DNA from: Caulobacter sp. Root1455
GTDB taxonomy: Bacteria; Pseudomonadota; Alphaproteobacteria; Caulobacterales; Caulobacteraceae
Assembly: GCF_001426905.1 (NCBI RefSeq)
Contig: NZ_LMFQ01000023.1
Coordinates: forward strand, 124,001-188,000
Length of the DNA stretch: 64,000 nt
Direction: 5' to 3'
The notes under the pieces are model-generated. The model made no database searches. It was not told where the DNA came from and was given only the letters and a program-made list of their open reading frames with translations. Numbering within the stretch: position 1 is the stretch's first letter; each line of letters begins with the position of its first letter. Below are positions 51,369 to 62,051 of the stretch, piece after piece. The translations under genes were made by a program, and so were the position numbers.

Positions 51369-52106
51369 TCAGGCGCTTCCCGCCAACCGGGCCTCGGCGG
51401 CGTCCCGCGCCTGGGGATCGCCGACATGCATCCAGACCCCGTCCGGCGCGACGCCGTGCACGCGGTGGTCGGCGGCCAGCGCCTTCCAGGTCGGCAGCAG
51501 CGAGAACGGGCCCTCGGGACCGTCGGCCACGATCCGGGGCTTGCAGATATGGACGCCGACATAGACCAGCGGCGCGGTCTCGCCCGGGGTCTTGAACCGC
51601 ACGACGCCCTCGTCGCTTAGGAACACGTCGCCGGTGTCGTGGAAGCCCAGCGACCGCGTCGTCGAGGCCAGCATCAGGCAGACGTCCATGGTCGCCGGAT
51701 CCCAGGCCCGGGCCACGGCCTCGATGGCCGAGGTCTGTTCAATCCAGACGGAGTCGATATTGGCCACCCAGATCGGATCGTCGCCCAGCAAGGGCAGGGC
51801 GTGCTTGACGCCGCCGCCGGTCTCCAGGGCCTGGGGACGCTCGTCGGAGATGACGATGCGGGGCAGGGGATGGGTCTCCGCCCGGGCGGCCAGGTGCGCC
51901 TCCAGCCGGTCGGCGAAATAGTGGACATTGACCACGGCGGTCTCGACCCCGGCGGCGGCCAGGCGGTCCAGCATGTGGTCGATCAACGCCTTGCCGCCGA
52001 CCTCGACCAGGGCCTTGGGCCGGTCGTCGGTCAGGGGGCGCATGCGGGTGCCCAGGCCCGCGGCCAGGACCATGGCGATCTTGGGCGCTTGCGGGGGCGC
52101 GCTCAT
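51369..52106 (-). CDS. murU: N-acetylmuramate 1-phosphate uridylyltransferase type nucleotidyltransferase
   Basis: A 245-residue sugar nucleotidyltransferase. The nucleotide-binding loop is MVLAAGLGTRMRPLTDDRPK, with the substrate Lys of PKALVEVGGK, the metal Asp in IWVANIDSVWI and GGGVKHALPLLG. Together with the adjacent AmgK kinase it should make UDP-MurNAc from recycled MurNAc, by-passing fosfomycin-sensitive MurA. The ATG overlaps the amgK stop (ATGA). A mannose-1-phosphate guanylyltransferase is the main alternative, but the AmgK neighbour favours MurU. Confidence 0.9.
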   Translation of the reverse strand: MSAPPQAPKIAMVLAAGLGTRMRPLTDDRPKALVEVGGKALIDHMLDRLAAAGVETAVVNVHYFADRLEAHLAARAETHPLPRIVISDERPQALETGGGVKHALPLLGDDPIWVANIDSVWIEQTSAIEAVARAWDPATMDVCLMLASTTRSLGFHDTGDVFLSDEGVVRFKTPGETAPLVYVGVHICKPRIVADGPEGPFSLLPTWKALAADHRVHGVAPDGVWMHVGDPQARDAAEARLAGSA

Positions 52107-53194
52107 CGACGGAACTCCGACGGCACGTGGGCGTCGAACCAGGCCTTCACGCCGGTCATCGCCGGGTCGTTCAGATTGCGCTCCAGATAGCGCCAGGTGC
52201 GCGGCATGTAGGCCTCGTACTGCGGGCGGCCCAGCAGGGCCTGGCGGGCGAACACTCGGCCCAGGATCCGCGCGGCGTTGGAGGCGGCCAGGGCGCGATA
52301 GTCGGCGATGAACGCCGCCCGATCCACGCCCGGCCGGGCGGTCAGGTAACGGTCGAGCATGGCCTGCTCCAGCTCCGGCGAGACGTCGCGGCGGGCGTCC
52401 TGCAGCAGGTGGGTCAGGTCCCAGGCCGGGTGGGCGCGCAGGGCGTCCTGGAAGTCCAGCAGGCCCACCCGGGCCACGCCGTCGCGCTCGGGCAGCCACA
52501 GCAGGTTCTGGGCGTGATAGTCGCGGTGGGTGAAGACCGAGGCGCCGGCCTCGCCACGCACCCAGACCGGGGCCCACAGGGCGTCCCACGCGGCCACGGC
52601 CTCGGGGCCGAACGCCGGCAGGCCCGAGAACTTCGGCCAGAATTCCAGGAAGGTGTCGGTGGCGATCTTCAAGGCCAGGGTGTCGTAGGTCAGCAGCGGC
52701 CAGGCCACGCCGCCTTCGGCCGTGAGGACGTCCGGCGGCGTCTCGGCGTGCAGGGCCACCTGGACGTCGACGGCGGTCTCGTACAGCGGGACCTCGTCCT
52801 GGCCCTCGGCGATCAGGGTGGCGTAGAGGCCGTCGCCCAGGTCCTCCAGCACCGCCAGTCCGGCCTCGACGTCGTGGGCCAGGATGCGGGGCGCCGACAG
52901 GCCGCGTTCGCGCAGGTAGGCGGCGGTGGCGACGAAGGCGGCGACCGAGCCGGCGGCCAGGCGGGCGGCGGCGTTGTAGCCCAGGGCCACGCGCTCGGCG
53001 TCGCTGGCTCCGGGCGGGCAGACCACGCTCTCCAGGGCCGGCGGCTGGTCCATGAAGATGAAGCTGTCGCCGTCCCGGTGCAGCCGCTCGTAGCTGCGCG
53101 TCGAGGCGTCGCCGCTGAGCAGTTCGCGGCGGGCGTCGCCGAAGCCGTGGGCCGTCAGGAAGGCCGCCTTGAGGGTTTCGCGATCAGAGCTCAA
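52103..53194 (-). CDS. amgK: anomeric MurNAc/GlcNAc kinase AmgK
   Basis: A 363-residue sugar kinase of the aminoglycoside-phosphotransferase fold that phosphorylates MurNAc at C1 during peptidoglycan recycling. The catalytic loop is FTHRDYHAQNLLWL (Asp and Asn), followed by GLLDFQDALRAHPAWDLTHL (metal Asp). The N-terminal GDASTRSYERL is the nucleotide loop. It overlaps the tsaE gene by 11 bases and murU by four, so the genes are coupled. Length is right for AmgK. Confidence 0.92.
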   Translation of the reverse strand: MSSDRETLKAAFLTAHGFGDARRELLSGDASTRSYERLHRDGDSFIFMDQPPALESVVCPPGASDAERVALGYNAAARLAAGSVAAFVATAAYLRERGLSAPRILAHDVEAGLAVLEDLGDGLYATLIAEGQDEVPLYETAVDVQVALHAETPPDVLTAEGGVAWPLLTYDTLALKIATDTFLEFWPKFSGLPAFGPEAVAAWDALWAPVWVRGEAGASVFTHRDYHAQNLLWLPERDGVARVGLLDFQDALRAHPAWDLTHLLQDARRDVSPELEQAMLDRYLTARPGVDRAAFIADYRALAASNAARILGRVFARQALLGRPQYEAYMPRTWRYLERNLNDPAMTGVKAWFDAHVPSEFRR

Positions 53195-53639
53195 GCTTGC
53201 GTCCTTCGAAGGTTCCGTGCGGGACGAGGATGGCGCGGCGCGCCGATCCGTCTTCGCCCATGGGGGTGATGTCTATAGCGAGTCGGTCAGCCGGCAGGCG
53301 GCCTTGCAAGCGCTGGGGCCATTCGATCAGGACCGCGCCGTCCTCCAGCGCCTCCTCCAGCCCGATCTCGTAGGCCTCGTCCGGATCGGTCAGGCGGTAG
53401 AGGTCGAAATGGGCGACCGGGAAGTCGGGGCCGTCATAGAACTGCACCAGGGTGAAGGTCGGGCTGGGGACCTCCTCGTCGGGCGAGGTCAGGGCGCGGA
53501 CCAGGGCGCGGGCCAGGGTCGACTTGCCCGCCCCCAGCGGACCGGTCAGGCAGACGGCGTCGCCGGGACGCAGGGTCGAGGCCAGCTTTTCGCCCAGCGC
53601 CTGGGTGGCCGCCTCGTCGGGCAGGGAGATCTCGATCAT
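53184..53639 (-). CDS. tsaE: tRNA t6A synthesis ATPase TsaE
   Basis: A 151-residue P-loop protein of the TsaBDE complex that makes t6A37 in tRNA. Seen are LTGPLGAGKSTLARALVRAL (Walker A), VPSPTFTLVQFY (switch I), HFDLYRLTDPDEAYEIGLEE and VLIEWPQRLQG. Its ATG overlaps the acyltransferase stop. It supplies the t6A that MtaB (35759..37105) later modifies. Confidence 0.95.
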   Translation of the reverse strand: MIEISLPDEAATQALGEKLASTLRPGDAVCLTGPLGAGKSTLARALVRALTSPDEEVPSPTFTLVQFYDGPDFPVAHFDLYRLTDPDEAYEIGLEEALEDGAVLIEWPQRLQGRLPADRLAIDITPMGEDGSARRAILVPHGTFEGRKLEL

Positions 53640-54490
53640 CGCAGCACCGCGTCGGGGTTCGAGGGCAGCACCCGCTCGACGAAGTGCTTGAGCGCCCCGG
53701 CGGCCATGGCCGCGTCGGGGTCCAGCGCCTTGGCCGGGATCGGCTTGCCGACGATCAGCGAGAAGCGCCGGCCGCGCTTGTTGAGCATCTCGTGGAATAG
53801 GGTGATGTCGCGCAGCTCCTGGAAACGGCCGTCGAACAGGTGGAACAGGGTGGACCATGGCCCCGACAGGTGCATGGGGGTGATCGGCGCGTCGCTCCAC
53901 CGGGCGATCGAGACGGCCGAGGGCTGCCAGGGCTTGTCGGTCAGCCGGCCCTGAACCTTCGTCGCCAGTCTGCCGGCCGGGAAGATCATCAGGGCCTGCT
54001 CGGCCTTCAGCACCGCCCGGGTGCGCTCGACCACCCGGCGGGTGTCGCCCAGGGTGCGCTTGGCCTCGACCCATTCGACCGGGATCAGCACCTCGTCGAG
54101 GCCGGGACAGACGCGCAGGGCGTCGGAATTGGCGTAGAATTGCATGTCCGGCCGCCGCGCCCTGAGGGCGTCATGCACCGCCATGCCGTCGGCGATGCCG
54201 GTGGGATGGTTGCAGACCACCACCACCCGGCCCTTGGCGGGCAGGTTCTCCAGGCCCTGGACGGCGACCTCGACGCTGAGCAGGCGCGAGACGTGGTCCA
54301 GCGCCTCGCGGCCGCCCATCGGGGCGATGGCGTCGACCATGGCCCGGGCCTTGCCGTAGCTCAGCAGGGCGTGCAGCGGCCCGCGCGCCAGCGGCCAGGC
54401 CGGCGAGCCGCACAGCTTCGGCGCCCGCTCGGCGATCAGGGTGTCGATGATGTGGGGGCGGGCCGCGTCCTGGGCCTGCGGGCTGGTCAT
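53636..54490 (-). CDS. PlsC-like acyltransferase
   Basis: A 284-residue membrane-associated acyltransferase of the lysophosphatidate-acyltransferase superfamily. The catalytic HxxxxD is in VVVVCNHPTGIADGMA (about 92-107), and the acceptor motif in LMIFPAGRLATK. There is no strong membrane helix; the N-terminal amphipathic region may attach to the membrane. Related proteins act on lysophospholipids or haemolysin-type lipids. It is the first gene of the tsaE-amgK-murU-addBA run, coupled to tsaE by a four-base overlap. Confidence 0.85.
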   Translation of the reverse strand: MTSPQAQDAARPHIIDTLIAERAPKLCGSPAWPLARGPLHALLSYGKARAMVDAIAPMGGREALDHVSRLLSVEVAVQGLENLPAKGRVVVVCNHPTGIADGMAVHDALRARRPDMQFYANSDALRVCPGLDEVLIPVEWVEAKRTLGDTRRVVERTRAVLKAEQALMIFPAGRLATKVQGRLTDKPWQPSAVSIARWSDAPITPMHLSGPWSTLFHLFDGRFQELRDITLFHEMLNKRGRRFSLIVGKPIPAKALDPDAAMAAGALKHFVERVLPSNPDAVLR

Positions 54491-54611
54491 CCGCGGACTC
54501 TAGAGAACGCGCCGCGCAGTTCCAAGAGCGTGGCCAAGGCGGGGCCTCGGGGAATTTGACGGACCGCTCGCGACGTCGGACGTTAGAGGCTGGGGAAGAG
54601 GGAGTTCTTGC

Positions 54612-55247
54612 ATGAAGCGTTTTGGTCGCTGGCTGGTCGCCGTCGTCGTGATCGCCGCCGTCGGGGCGGGCGCGTGGGCCTATTGGAACTACGACCTGCG
54701 CTGGCGACCCAAGACGATCACCCGGAACCAGGCCGAGATCGCCAAGATCCTGGAGGGCGCGGGCTGGGTGTCGCCCGGGCTGAAGGGCCCCAAGCTCTAC
54801 ATGGTCAGCTTCCGCACCTGCCCCGACTGCGTGCGGTTCAAGGCCGAGGAATATCCGGTCCTGCACAAGGCCGGGGTCGACACCCGGCTGATCGAGATCG
54901 CCCGCGCCGACCGCAACGGCGTGCCGAAGTCGACGCCGGCCGAGCGGGCGACCGTGGCCGAGCTGTGGGTCAACCGCGGCTGGGCGCTGTCGGAGAGGTG
55001 GGACGCCACCCCGGTCGAGGCCTGGACGGCCGCCGGCATCGCCCCCGCCGACGGCGACGTCGCCCGCACCGCGGTGATCGAGGCCGGCCGCAAGTCCGTC
55101 GAGGACCTGCGGCCCCTGCTCAAGGCCAACGGCGTGAACTTCGCCTATCCGCTGCTGGTCTGGTGGACCCCGGACGGCAAGATGAAGGCCTGCGCCTGCG
55201 AACGGCGCGAGACCTATCGGTTCGTGCGCAAGGATCTGGGGGTCTAG
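54612..55247 (+). CDS. membrane-anchored thioredoxin-fold protein
   Basis: A 211-residue protein. The N-terminus is one membrane helix (FGRWLVAVVVIAAVGAGAWA) with no cleavage site, so it is probably anchored in the inner membrane facing the periplasm. The domain has a thioredoxin-like strand and CxxC (LYMVSFRTCPDCVRFKAEEY, about residues 62-81). A second cysteine pair, CACERRET, lies close to the C-terminus. Mature segment ends KDLGV. It is likely a thiol-disulfide protein of some kind; a specific role is not clear. It is divergent from the acyltransferase gene across 121 bases. Confidence 0.75.
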   Translation: MKRFGRWLVAVVVIAAVGAGAWAYWNYDLRWRPKTITRNQAEIAKILEGAGWVSPGLKGPKLYMVSFRTCPDCVRFKAEEYPVLHKAGVDTRLIEIARADRNGVPKSTPAERATVAELWVNRGWALSERWDATPVEAWTAAGIAPADGDVARTAVIEAGRKSVEDLRPLLKANGVNFAYPLLVWWTPDGKMKACACERRETYRFVRKDLGV

Positions 55248-55435
55248 ACCGGCCGGTTGCTGATCTCGGCCTTCCGCGCCTGGCGGGTCTTGGTCCCGGG
55301 GCGGTGGTCGAGGTCGCCGTCGCGGGGCGCGGCGCCGGCGTCGAGGTTCAGGTTGTCGGCGTCGTCGTAGAGCGCCGCGGTGGCGCCTTCGGGGGCGAGG
55401 TCGGAGGGAATCGCGCGGTCTTCGGGTCGGGCCAT
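55244..55435 (-). CDS. 63-residue acidic hydrophilic protein
   Basis: MARPEDRAIPSDLAPEGATA begins a short protein rich in Asp, Ala and Arg, ending KAEISNRPV. AAGGAGA lies seven bases before the ATG at 55435. It has no hydrophobic core and may be disordered. It overlaps the stop of the thioredoxin-fold gene by four bases, tail to tail. I do not recognise a family. Confidence 0.62.
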   Translation of the reverse strand: MARPEDRAIPSDLAPEGATAALYDDADNLNLDAGAAPRDGDLDHRPGTKTRQARKAEISNRPV

Positions 55436-55514
55436 GTCGGTCTCCTTCTGACGTGTCAGGGAAACAAACGACGTCGCCCCCGGCCACGTTTCATGGCCGG
55501 GGGATCGTGGGTCG

Positions 55515-56267
55515 CTAGAAGTCCTGCGCCGTCGGGCGGACGGCGATCTCGCTGACGTCGACGTCGGCCGGTTGCTCCACCGCATAGGCGACGGCGCGGG
55601 CGATGGCGTCGGGGCCGATGGCGATCTCGTAGAAGGCGTCCAGGGCCTTCAGCGACTCCGCGTCGGAGCTGCCGTGCTTGAGCTCGGTGTTGACCCCGCC
55701 GGGCGAGATCACCGTCACGCGGATCTTCGAACCGACCTCGTGGCGCAGGCCTTCGGAGATGGCGTGAACGGCGAACTTGGTGCCGCTGTAGACCGTGCCG
55801 CCCGGGCTGAAGACCTTGCGGCCGGCGATCGAGCTGATGTTGACGAACTGGCCCGAGCCTTGCGCCTCGAACACCGGCAGGGCGGCGGCGACGCCGTACA
55901 GCAGGCCCTTGATGTTGATGTCGATCATCCTGTCCCACTCGTCGGTCAGGCGGGCCGACATCGGGGCGATGGCCATGTAGCCGGCGTTGTTGACCAGCAC
56001 GTCGACGCGGCCGAAGGCCTTCACGGCGGCGGCGATCATCGCCTCGGCGTCGGCCTTGACGGTGACGTCCGTCTGGACGGCGATCGCCTGGCCGCCGGCG
56101 GCGGTGATCTCGGCGACCAGGGCTTGCAGACGATCGAGGCGACGGGCGGCCAGCACCAGGCGGGCGCCCTTGGCGGCGAGGTGGCGGGCGGTCGCTTCGC
56201 CCAGGCCGCTGCTGGCCCCGGTGACGACGACGACCTTGCCGGAAATGTTGTCAGCGATGGCGGTCAT
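55515..56267 (-). CDS. short-chain dehydrogenase/reductase, divergent from LysR
   Basis: A 250-residue NADP-type oxidoreductase. The nucleotide loop is VVVTGASSGLGEATA, RR in LAARRLDRL favours NADP, NNAGYM follows, and the catalytic Ser is in NISSIAG and Tyr-Lys in YSGTKFAVH. It belongs to the broad YdfG-like SDR group. A GGAGATC site precedes the ATG. It is divergent from a LysR gene with a palindrome between them, the usual arrangement for a target regulated by its neighbour. Confidence 0.92.
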   Translation of the reverse strand: MTAIADNISGKVVVVTGASSGLGEATARHLAAKGARLVLAARRLDRLQALVAEITAAGGQAIAVQTDVTVKADAEAMIAAAVKAFGRVDVLVNNAGYMAIAPMSARLTDEWDRMIDINIKGLLYGVAAALPVFEAQGSGQFVNISSIAGRKVFSPGGTVYSGTKFAVHAISEGLRHEVGSKIRVTVISPGGVNTELKHGSSDAESLKALDAFYEIAIGPDAIARAVAYAVEQPADVDVSEIAVRPTAQDF

Positions 56268-56347
56268 GGCGGATCTCCTTGTTTCGTGGGCGTCCTCGCC
56301 CGTGGCCAGAAGATGAGGGCTCGACCCCTTCGCGATAATCCTTGATA

Positions 56348-56367
56348 GTTTGAACGTCGTTTCAAAC
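56348..56367. promoter_or_regulatory. palindromic operator between SDR and LysR genes
   Basis: GTTTGAA-cgtcgt-TTCAAAC is a perfect 7-6-7 inverted repeat in the 111-base gap between the divergent SDR (start 56267) and LysR gene (start 56379). It is only 12 bases before the LysR ATG, as expected for autorepression, and about 80 from the SDR start. It fits the T-N11-A pattern of LysR sites. Confidence 0.7.
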
Positions 56368-56378
56368 AGGATTTGATA

Positions 56379-57290
56379 ATGCAGCGCGACCTGCTGGACG
56401 GCGTCGTGGCCTTCACCACCGTGGCCCGCCGACGCAGCTTCACCGTGGCGGCGGCCGACCTGGGCGTCACGCCGGCGGCGGTCAGCCATGCGGTCAAGCA
56501 GTTGGAGGCCCGGCTGGGGGTCGTGCTGTTCGCCCGCACCACCCGCGAGGTCGGCCTGACCGAGGCCGGGCGGCGCTACCTGCAGGGCGCCCAGCCGGCG
56601 GTCGAGGCGATGGAGGCCGCCACGGTCTCGGCGCGGTCGCTGGGCGAGGGGCCGGCGGGCACGGTGCGCCTGACCACCTCGCGCCTGGCCTTGCGAATGC
56701 TGCTGGCCCCGGTGATCACCGACTTTTCCCGCGCCTATCCGGACGTGCGGCTTGAGGTCGTCGTCGACGACGCCTCGATCAGCATCATCGAGGAGGGTTT
56801 CGACGTCGGCGTGCGGATGGGCGAGATGATCGCGCCCGACATGGTGGCCGTCCGGGTGTCGCAGCCCTTCCGGTTCTGCGTGGTCGGGGCGCCGGCCCTG
56901 CTGCAGCGCTGGGGCCGGCCCGAGCATCCGCGCGACCTGAAGGCCATCCCCTGCCTGAACGTCCTGCAGACGACCCGCCGCAACAACTATCGCTGGGAGT
57001 TCGAGGAGGACGGCCGCGAATTCGAGGTGGCGGTCGACAGCGCGATCAGCGTCAACGACTTCGACTTCCTGTTGAAGAGCGCGATCGACGGCCTGGGCCT
57101 GACCTATCAGCCCGAGCCCCTGGCCATGCCGCACGTGATGACGGGACGGCTGGAGCGGGTGCTGGACCCCTATCTGGCCGGTCCGACCGCCTGGCATCTC
57201 TACTATCCCAGCCGCCTGGGCGCCTCGGCCCCCTTGCGGGCTTTCGTCGAGTTCATGCGCGGCCGCCTGCGCGTCCCGGGCCGGGCCTAG
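56379..57290 (+). CDS. LysR-family transcriptional regulator
   Basis: A 303-residue LysR regulator. The helix-turn-helix is RSFTVAAADLGVTPAAVSHA followed by VKQLEARLGVVLFARTTREV. The C-terminal domain is the periplasmic-binding-protein fold that senses a small molecule, with EEGFDVGVRMGEM. I chose the ATG at 56379; a TTG six bases earlier is possible. It very probably controls the divergent SDR gene through the palindrome at 56348. Confidence 0.93.
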   Translation: MQRDLLDGVVAFTTVARRRSFTVAAADLGVTPAAVSHAVKQLEARLGVVLFARTTREVGLTEAGRRYLQGAQPAVEAMEAATVSARSLGEGPAGTVRLTTSRLALRMLLAPVITDFSRAYPDVRLEVVVDDASISIIEEGFDVGVRMGEMIAPDMVAVRVSQPFRFCVVGAPALLQRWGRPEHPRDLKAIPCLNVLQTTRRNNYRWEFEEDGREFEVAVDSAISVNDFDFLLKSAIDGLGLTYQPEPLAMPHVMTGRLERVLDPYLAGPTAWHLYYPSRLGASAPLRAFVEFMRGRLRVPGRA

Positions 57291-57341
57291 AGGCGCCTTA
57301 GGCCTTTCCCCGCCGGCCACGGCGCGCTAACCGGGTCGACG

Positions 57342-58460
57342 ATGCCCACTTCCGTCCGCACCGCCTATCGAGAACGCCTGGCCCAGGGCGAGATCAAGCC
57401 CGACGTCGCCCAGGCCGCCGCGGTCGACGCCCTGTCGCGGCTGGAGGCCGATCTCGACAACGCCGGCGAGCCGGGCTTCTCGCTGTTCGGCCGCAAGCCC
57501 AAGGCCCAGAGGGGCGTATATCTGTGGGGACCGGTCGGGCGCGGCAAGTCCATGCTGATGGACCTGTTCTTCGACAGCGCCCCGGTCGCCAAGAAGCGTC
57601 GGGCGCACTTCCACGCCTTCATGGCCGAGGTCCACGAGCACATCAACGCCTGGCGCAAGGGTGACGCGGCCGAGCGCAAGGCGCGTTTCGGCCAGCACAA
57701 GGGCGACGACCCGATCGCGCCCACCGCCGACCTGATCGCCGAGGACGCCCGCCTGCTGTGCTTCGACGAGTTGCAGGTCACCGACATCGCCGACGCCATG
57801 ATCCTGGGCCGGCTGTTCGAGGCGCTGTTCGCCCAGGGCGTGACCCTGGTGGCCACGTCCAACCGCCCGCCCGACGAGCTCTACAAGGACGGCCTCAACC
57901 GCCAGCTCTTCGTCCCGTTCATCGAGATGCTGAAGGAGAGGCTGGAGGTCGTGGCCGTGCGCGGCCCGGTCGACTTCCGGCTCGACCGCCTGCGCGCCGC
58001 CCGCACCTGGCTGGCCCCGGACGACAAGACCAGCCTCGCCGAATTCGACCGCCTGTGGGCCGACATGCTGGACGGGGCCGAGGAGACCGGCGCCACTCTG
58101 GAAGTTCTAGGCCGCAAGATGCGCTTCCCGCGCGCCGCCGGCGGCCTGCTGCGCGCCTCGTTCGCCAGTCTCTGCCAGCAGGCCCTGGGGCCGCAGGACT
58201 ATCTGGCGATCGCCGAGCGGTTCCACACCCTGTTCCTGGAGGACGTGCCGCTGCTGACGCCCGAGCGGCGCGACGCGGCCAAGCGGTTCAACACCCTGGT
58301 GGACGCCCTCTACGAGGCCGACGCCAAGCTGGTGGCCCTGGCCCACGGCGAGCCCGAGGCCCTGTACCCGGCCGGCCACGGGTCGTTCGAGTTCGAGCGC
58401 ACGGTGTCGCGCCTGCAGGAAATGCGCTCGGCCGACTATGTGGCCCGGGTGAGGGATTAG
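57342..58460 (+). CDS. zapE: cell division ATPase ZapE (AFG1-like)
   Basis: A 372-residue AAA-type ATPase of the AFG1/LACE1 family that associates with the Z-ring late in division in gammaproteobacteria. The P-loop is YLWGPVGRGKSMLMDLFF (about 58-75), Walker B LLCFDELQVTDIADAM, and FHAFMAEVHEHINAWRK and LVATSNRPPDELYKDGLNR are conserved in the family. Length is normal. Confidence 0.93.
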   Translation: MPTSVRTAYRERLAQGEIKPDVAQAAAVDALSRLEADLDNAGEPGFSLFGRKPKAQRGVYLWGPVGRGKSMLMDLFFDSAPVAKKRRAHFHAFMAEVHEHINAWRKGDAAERKARFGQHKGDDPIAPTADLIAEDARLLCFDELQVTDIADAMILGRLFEALFAQGVTLVATSNRPPDELYKDGLNRQLFVPFIEMLKERLEVVAVRGPVDFRLDRLRAARTWLAPDDKTSLAEFDRLWADMLDGAEETGATLEVLGRKMRFPRAAGGLLRASFASLCQQALGPQDYLAIAERFHTLFLEDVPLLTPERRDAAKRFNTLVDALYEADAKLVALAHGEPEALYPAGHGSFEFERTVSRLQEMRSADYVARVRD

Positions 58461-58488
58461 GGGAGCGTGAACGGTCCTGGTCCGAAAA

Positions 58489-58575
58489 CCTCGTCCTTCG
58501 ACAAGCTCAGGATGAGGTTTCCTACTGAACCGACGCCGAAAGTAGCCCTCATCCTGAGCCTGTCGAAGGACGAGG
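58489..58575. repeat. 87-bp palindromic repeat, copy 2
   Basis: Arms 58489-58517 and 58547-58575 are complementary at all but one of 29 positions, around a 29-base loop. They are almost identical to the arms at 23154-23182 and 23211-23240. It sits between zapE and nudK. Confidence 0.85.
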
Positions 58576-58627
58576 GCGGTCCCGCGGTCATTCGCCGTCG
58601 AAATTCCACCGACACCAGGAGCGCCAG

Positions 58628-59212
58628 ATGAGCGTCAAAGACCGCGTCCGCGTCCACGAAACCCGCCTGCTCTCCGACAACTGGTACGTCCTGAGGACGA
58701 CCACCTTCGACTGGAAGCGCCGCGACGGAACCTGGCAGACGCAAGCCCGCGAGCACTACGACCGCGGCAACGGAGCGGTGCTGCTGCCCTACAACCTGGC
58801 TGAGCGCACCGTGCTGCTGGTCAAGCAGTTCCGCTATCCGGCCTTCGTCAACGGCTATGACGACCTGCTGGTCGAGGCCGCCGCCGGCCTGCTGGACGAC
58901 GCCGAGCCGGAGGTCCGCATCCGCGCCGAGGTCGAGGAGGAGCTGGGCTATCGCCTGGGCGAAGTGACCAAGGTCTTCGAGGCCTTCATGAGCCCGGGCT
59001 CGGTGACCGAGGTGCTGCACTTCTTCGTCGCCGAATACGACGCCGCGATGCGGATCGGCGACGGCGGCGGGCATCCGGACGAGGGCGAGGACATCGAGGT
59101 GCTGGAGCTGGCGATCGACGAGGCCCTGGCCATGGTCGCCGACGGCCGCATCCGCGACGCCAAGACCATCATGCTGCTGCAGCATGCGGCGCTGACGCTG
59201 TTTCGGGATTGA
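58628..59212 (+). CDS. nudK: GDP-mannose pyrophosphatase-type Nudix hydrolase
   Basis: A 194-residue Nudix enzyme. The stretch YDDLLVEAAAGLLDDAEPEV then AEVEEELGY is very close to E. coli NudK, including the slightly short spacing in the Nudix box. VLLVKQFRYPAFVNGYDD and SPGSVTEVLHFFVAEYD are also NudK-like. It probably hydrolyses GDP-mannose or a related sugar nucleotide. A GGAGCGCCAG site precedes the ATG. Confidence 0.9.
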   Translation: MSVKDRVRVHETRLLSDNWYVLRTTTFDWKRRDGTWQTQAREHYDRGNGAVLLPYNLAERTVLLVKQFRYPAFVNGYDDLLVEAAAGLLDDAEPEVRIRAEVEEELGYRLGEVTKVFEAFMSPGSVTEVLHFFVAEYDAAMRIGDGGGHPDEGEDIEVLELAIDEALAMVADGRIRDAKTIMLLQHAALTLFRD

Positions 59213-59223
59213 AAATCCCTCTC

Positions 59224-61398
<2,175 letters not shown>

Positions 61399-61575
61399 TG
61401 AACGCACCCCAACTCGGTCAACCGATCATTTACCCTTCAGGGCTGAACGAAAGGTTGAACGCGGTCGGCGAACGCCGATCGCCTTCGCGGCGCCGCGACG
61501 GAAGCCTCGGCCTCGGGATTTCGTCGCGCCTATCCCTCACGATGCTGAGAACGCTTCTCAACAAGGGCGGCTGCG

Positions 61576-61602
61576 TTGACACCCCCAACGTCGCGCTTAA
61601 AA
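61576..61602 (+). promoter_or_regulatory. likely sdh operon promoter
   Basis: TTGACAC and GCTTAAAA, 12 bases apart, fit the Caulobacter housekeeping pattern TTGACGS-N10-14-GCTANAWC with a few mismatches. It would start transcription about 35 bases before the sdhC ATG, in the 244-base gap before the divergent kinase. Confidence 0.55.
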
Positions 61603-61642
61603 GCATCCCGCAACGCACAAAGCCAAAGGGTTGGACACAACC

Positions 61643-62050
61643 ATGACCGAGACCAGCGGGGGCCTCCCCGAGCGCCCTCTGTCGCCGCACCTGCAAGTCT
61701 GGCGCTGGCACATCACCATGGCCTGCTCGATCCTGCACCGAGCCTGCGTCTTCGCGCTCTATGTCGCCGTCCTGCTGCTGGCCGGCTGGGCCCTGGCCCT
61801 GGCCTCGGGTCCCGAAGCCTACGCCTGCTACACCGGCGCCCTGGGCTCGCCGTTCGGCAAGCTGGTGCTGTTCGGCCTGACCGTCGCGGTGCTCTACAAC
61901 ATCGCCTACACCGTGCGTCAGACCGTCTGGGACGCCGGCAAGGGCTTCACGCCGAAGATCGCCGACATGTCCGGCGCCTGCGCCATCGCCTTCGCGGTGG
62001 TCGGCGCGATCGTCGTCTGGGTCATCGCCGCCCAAACCGGAGCGCTCTGA
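61643..62050 (+). CDS. sdhC: succinate dehydrogenase cytochrome b556 subunit
   Basis: A 135-residue membrane anchor of complex II. RPLSPHLQVWRWHITMACSI is the conserved opening, with the haem/quinone-side motif ILHRACVFALYV and three hydrophobic helices. I start it at the ATG at 61643 rather than the TTG at 61631. It heads sdhC-sdhD-sdhA. Confidence 0.94.
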   Translation: MTETSGGLPERPLSPHLQVWRWHITMACSILHRACVFALYVAVLLLAGWALALASGPEAYACYTGALGSPFGKLVLFGLTVAVLYNIAYTVRQTVWDAGKGFTPKIADMSGACAIAFAVVGAIVVWVIAAQTGAL

Positions 62051-62051
62051 C

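Noticed and set aside
54520..54540. Another copy of GAGCGTGGC before 54612
   Set aside because: It has no complementary arm nearby and lacks the TTG prefix, so it is not counted with the ffh/ftsY element.
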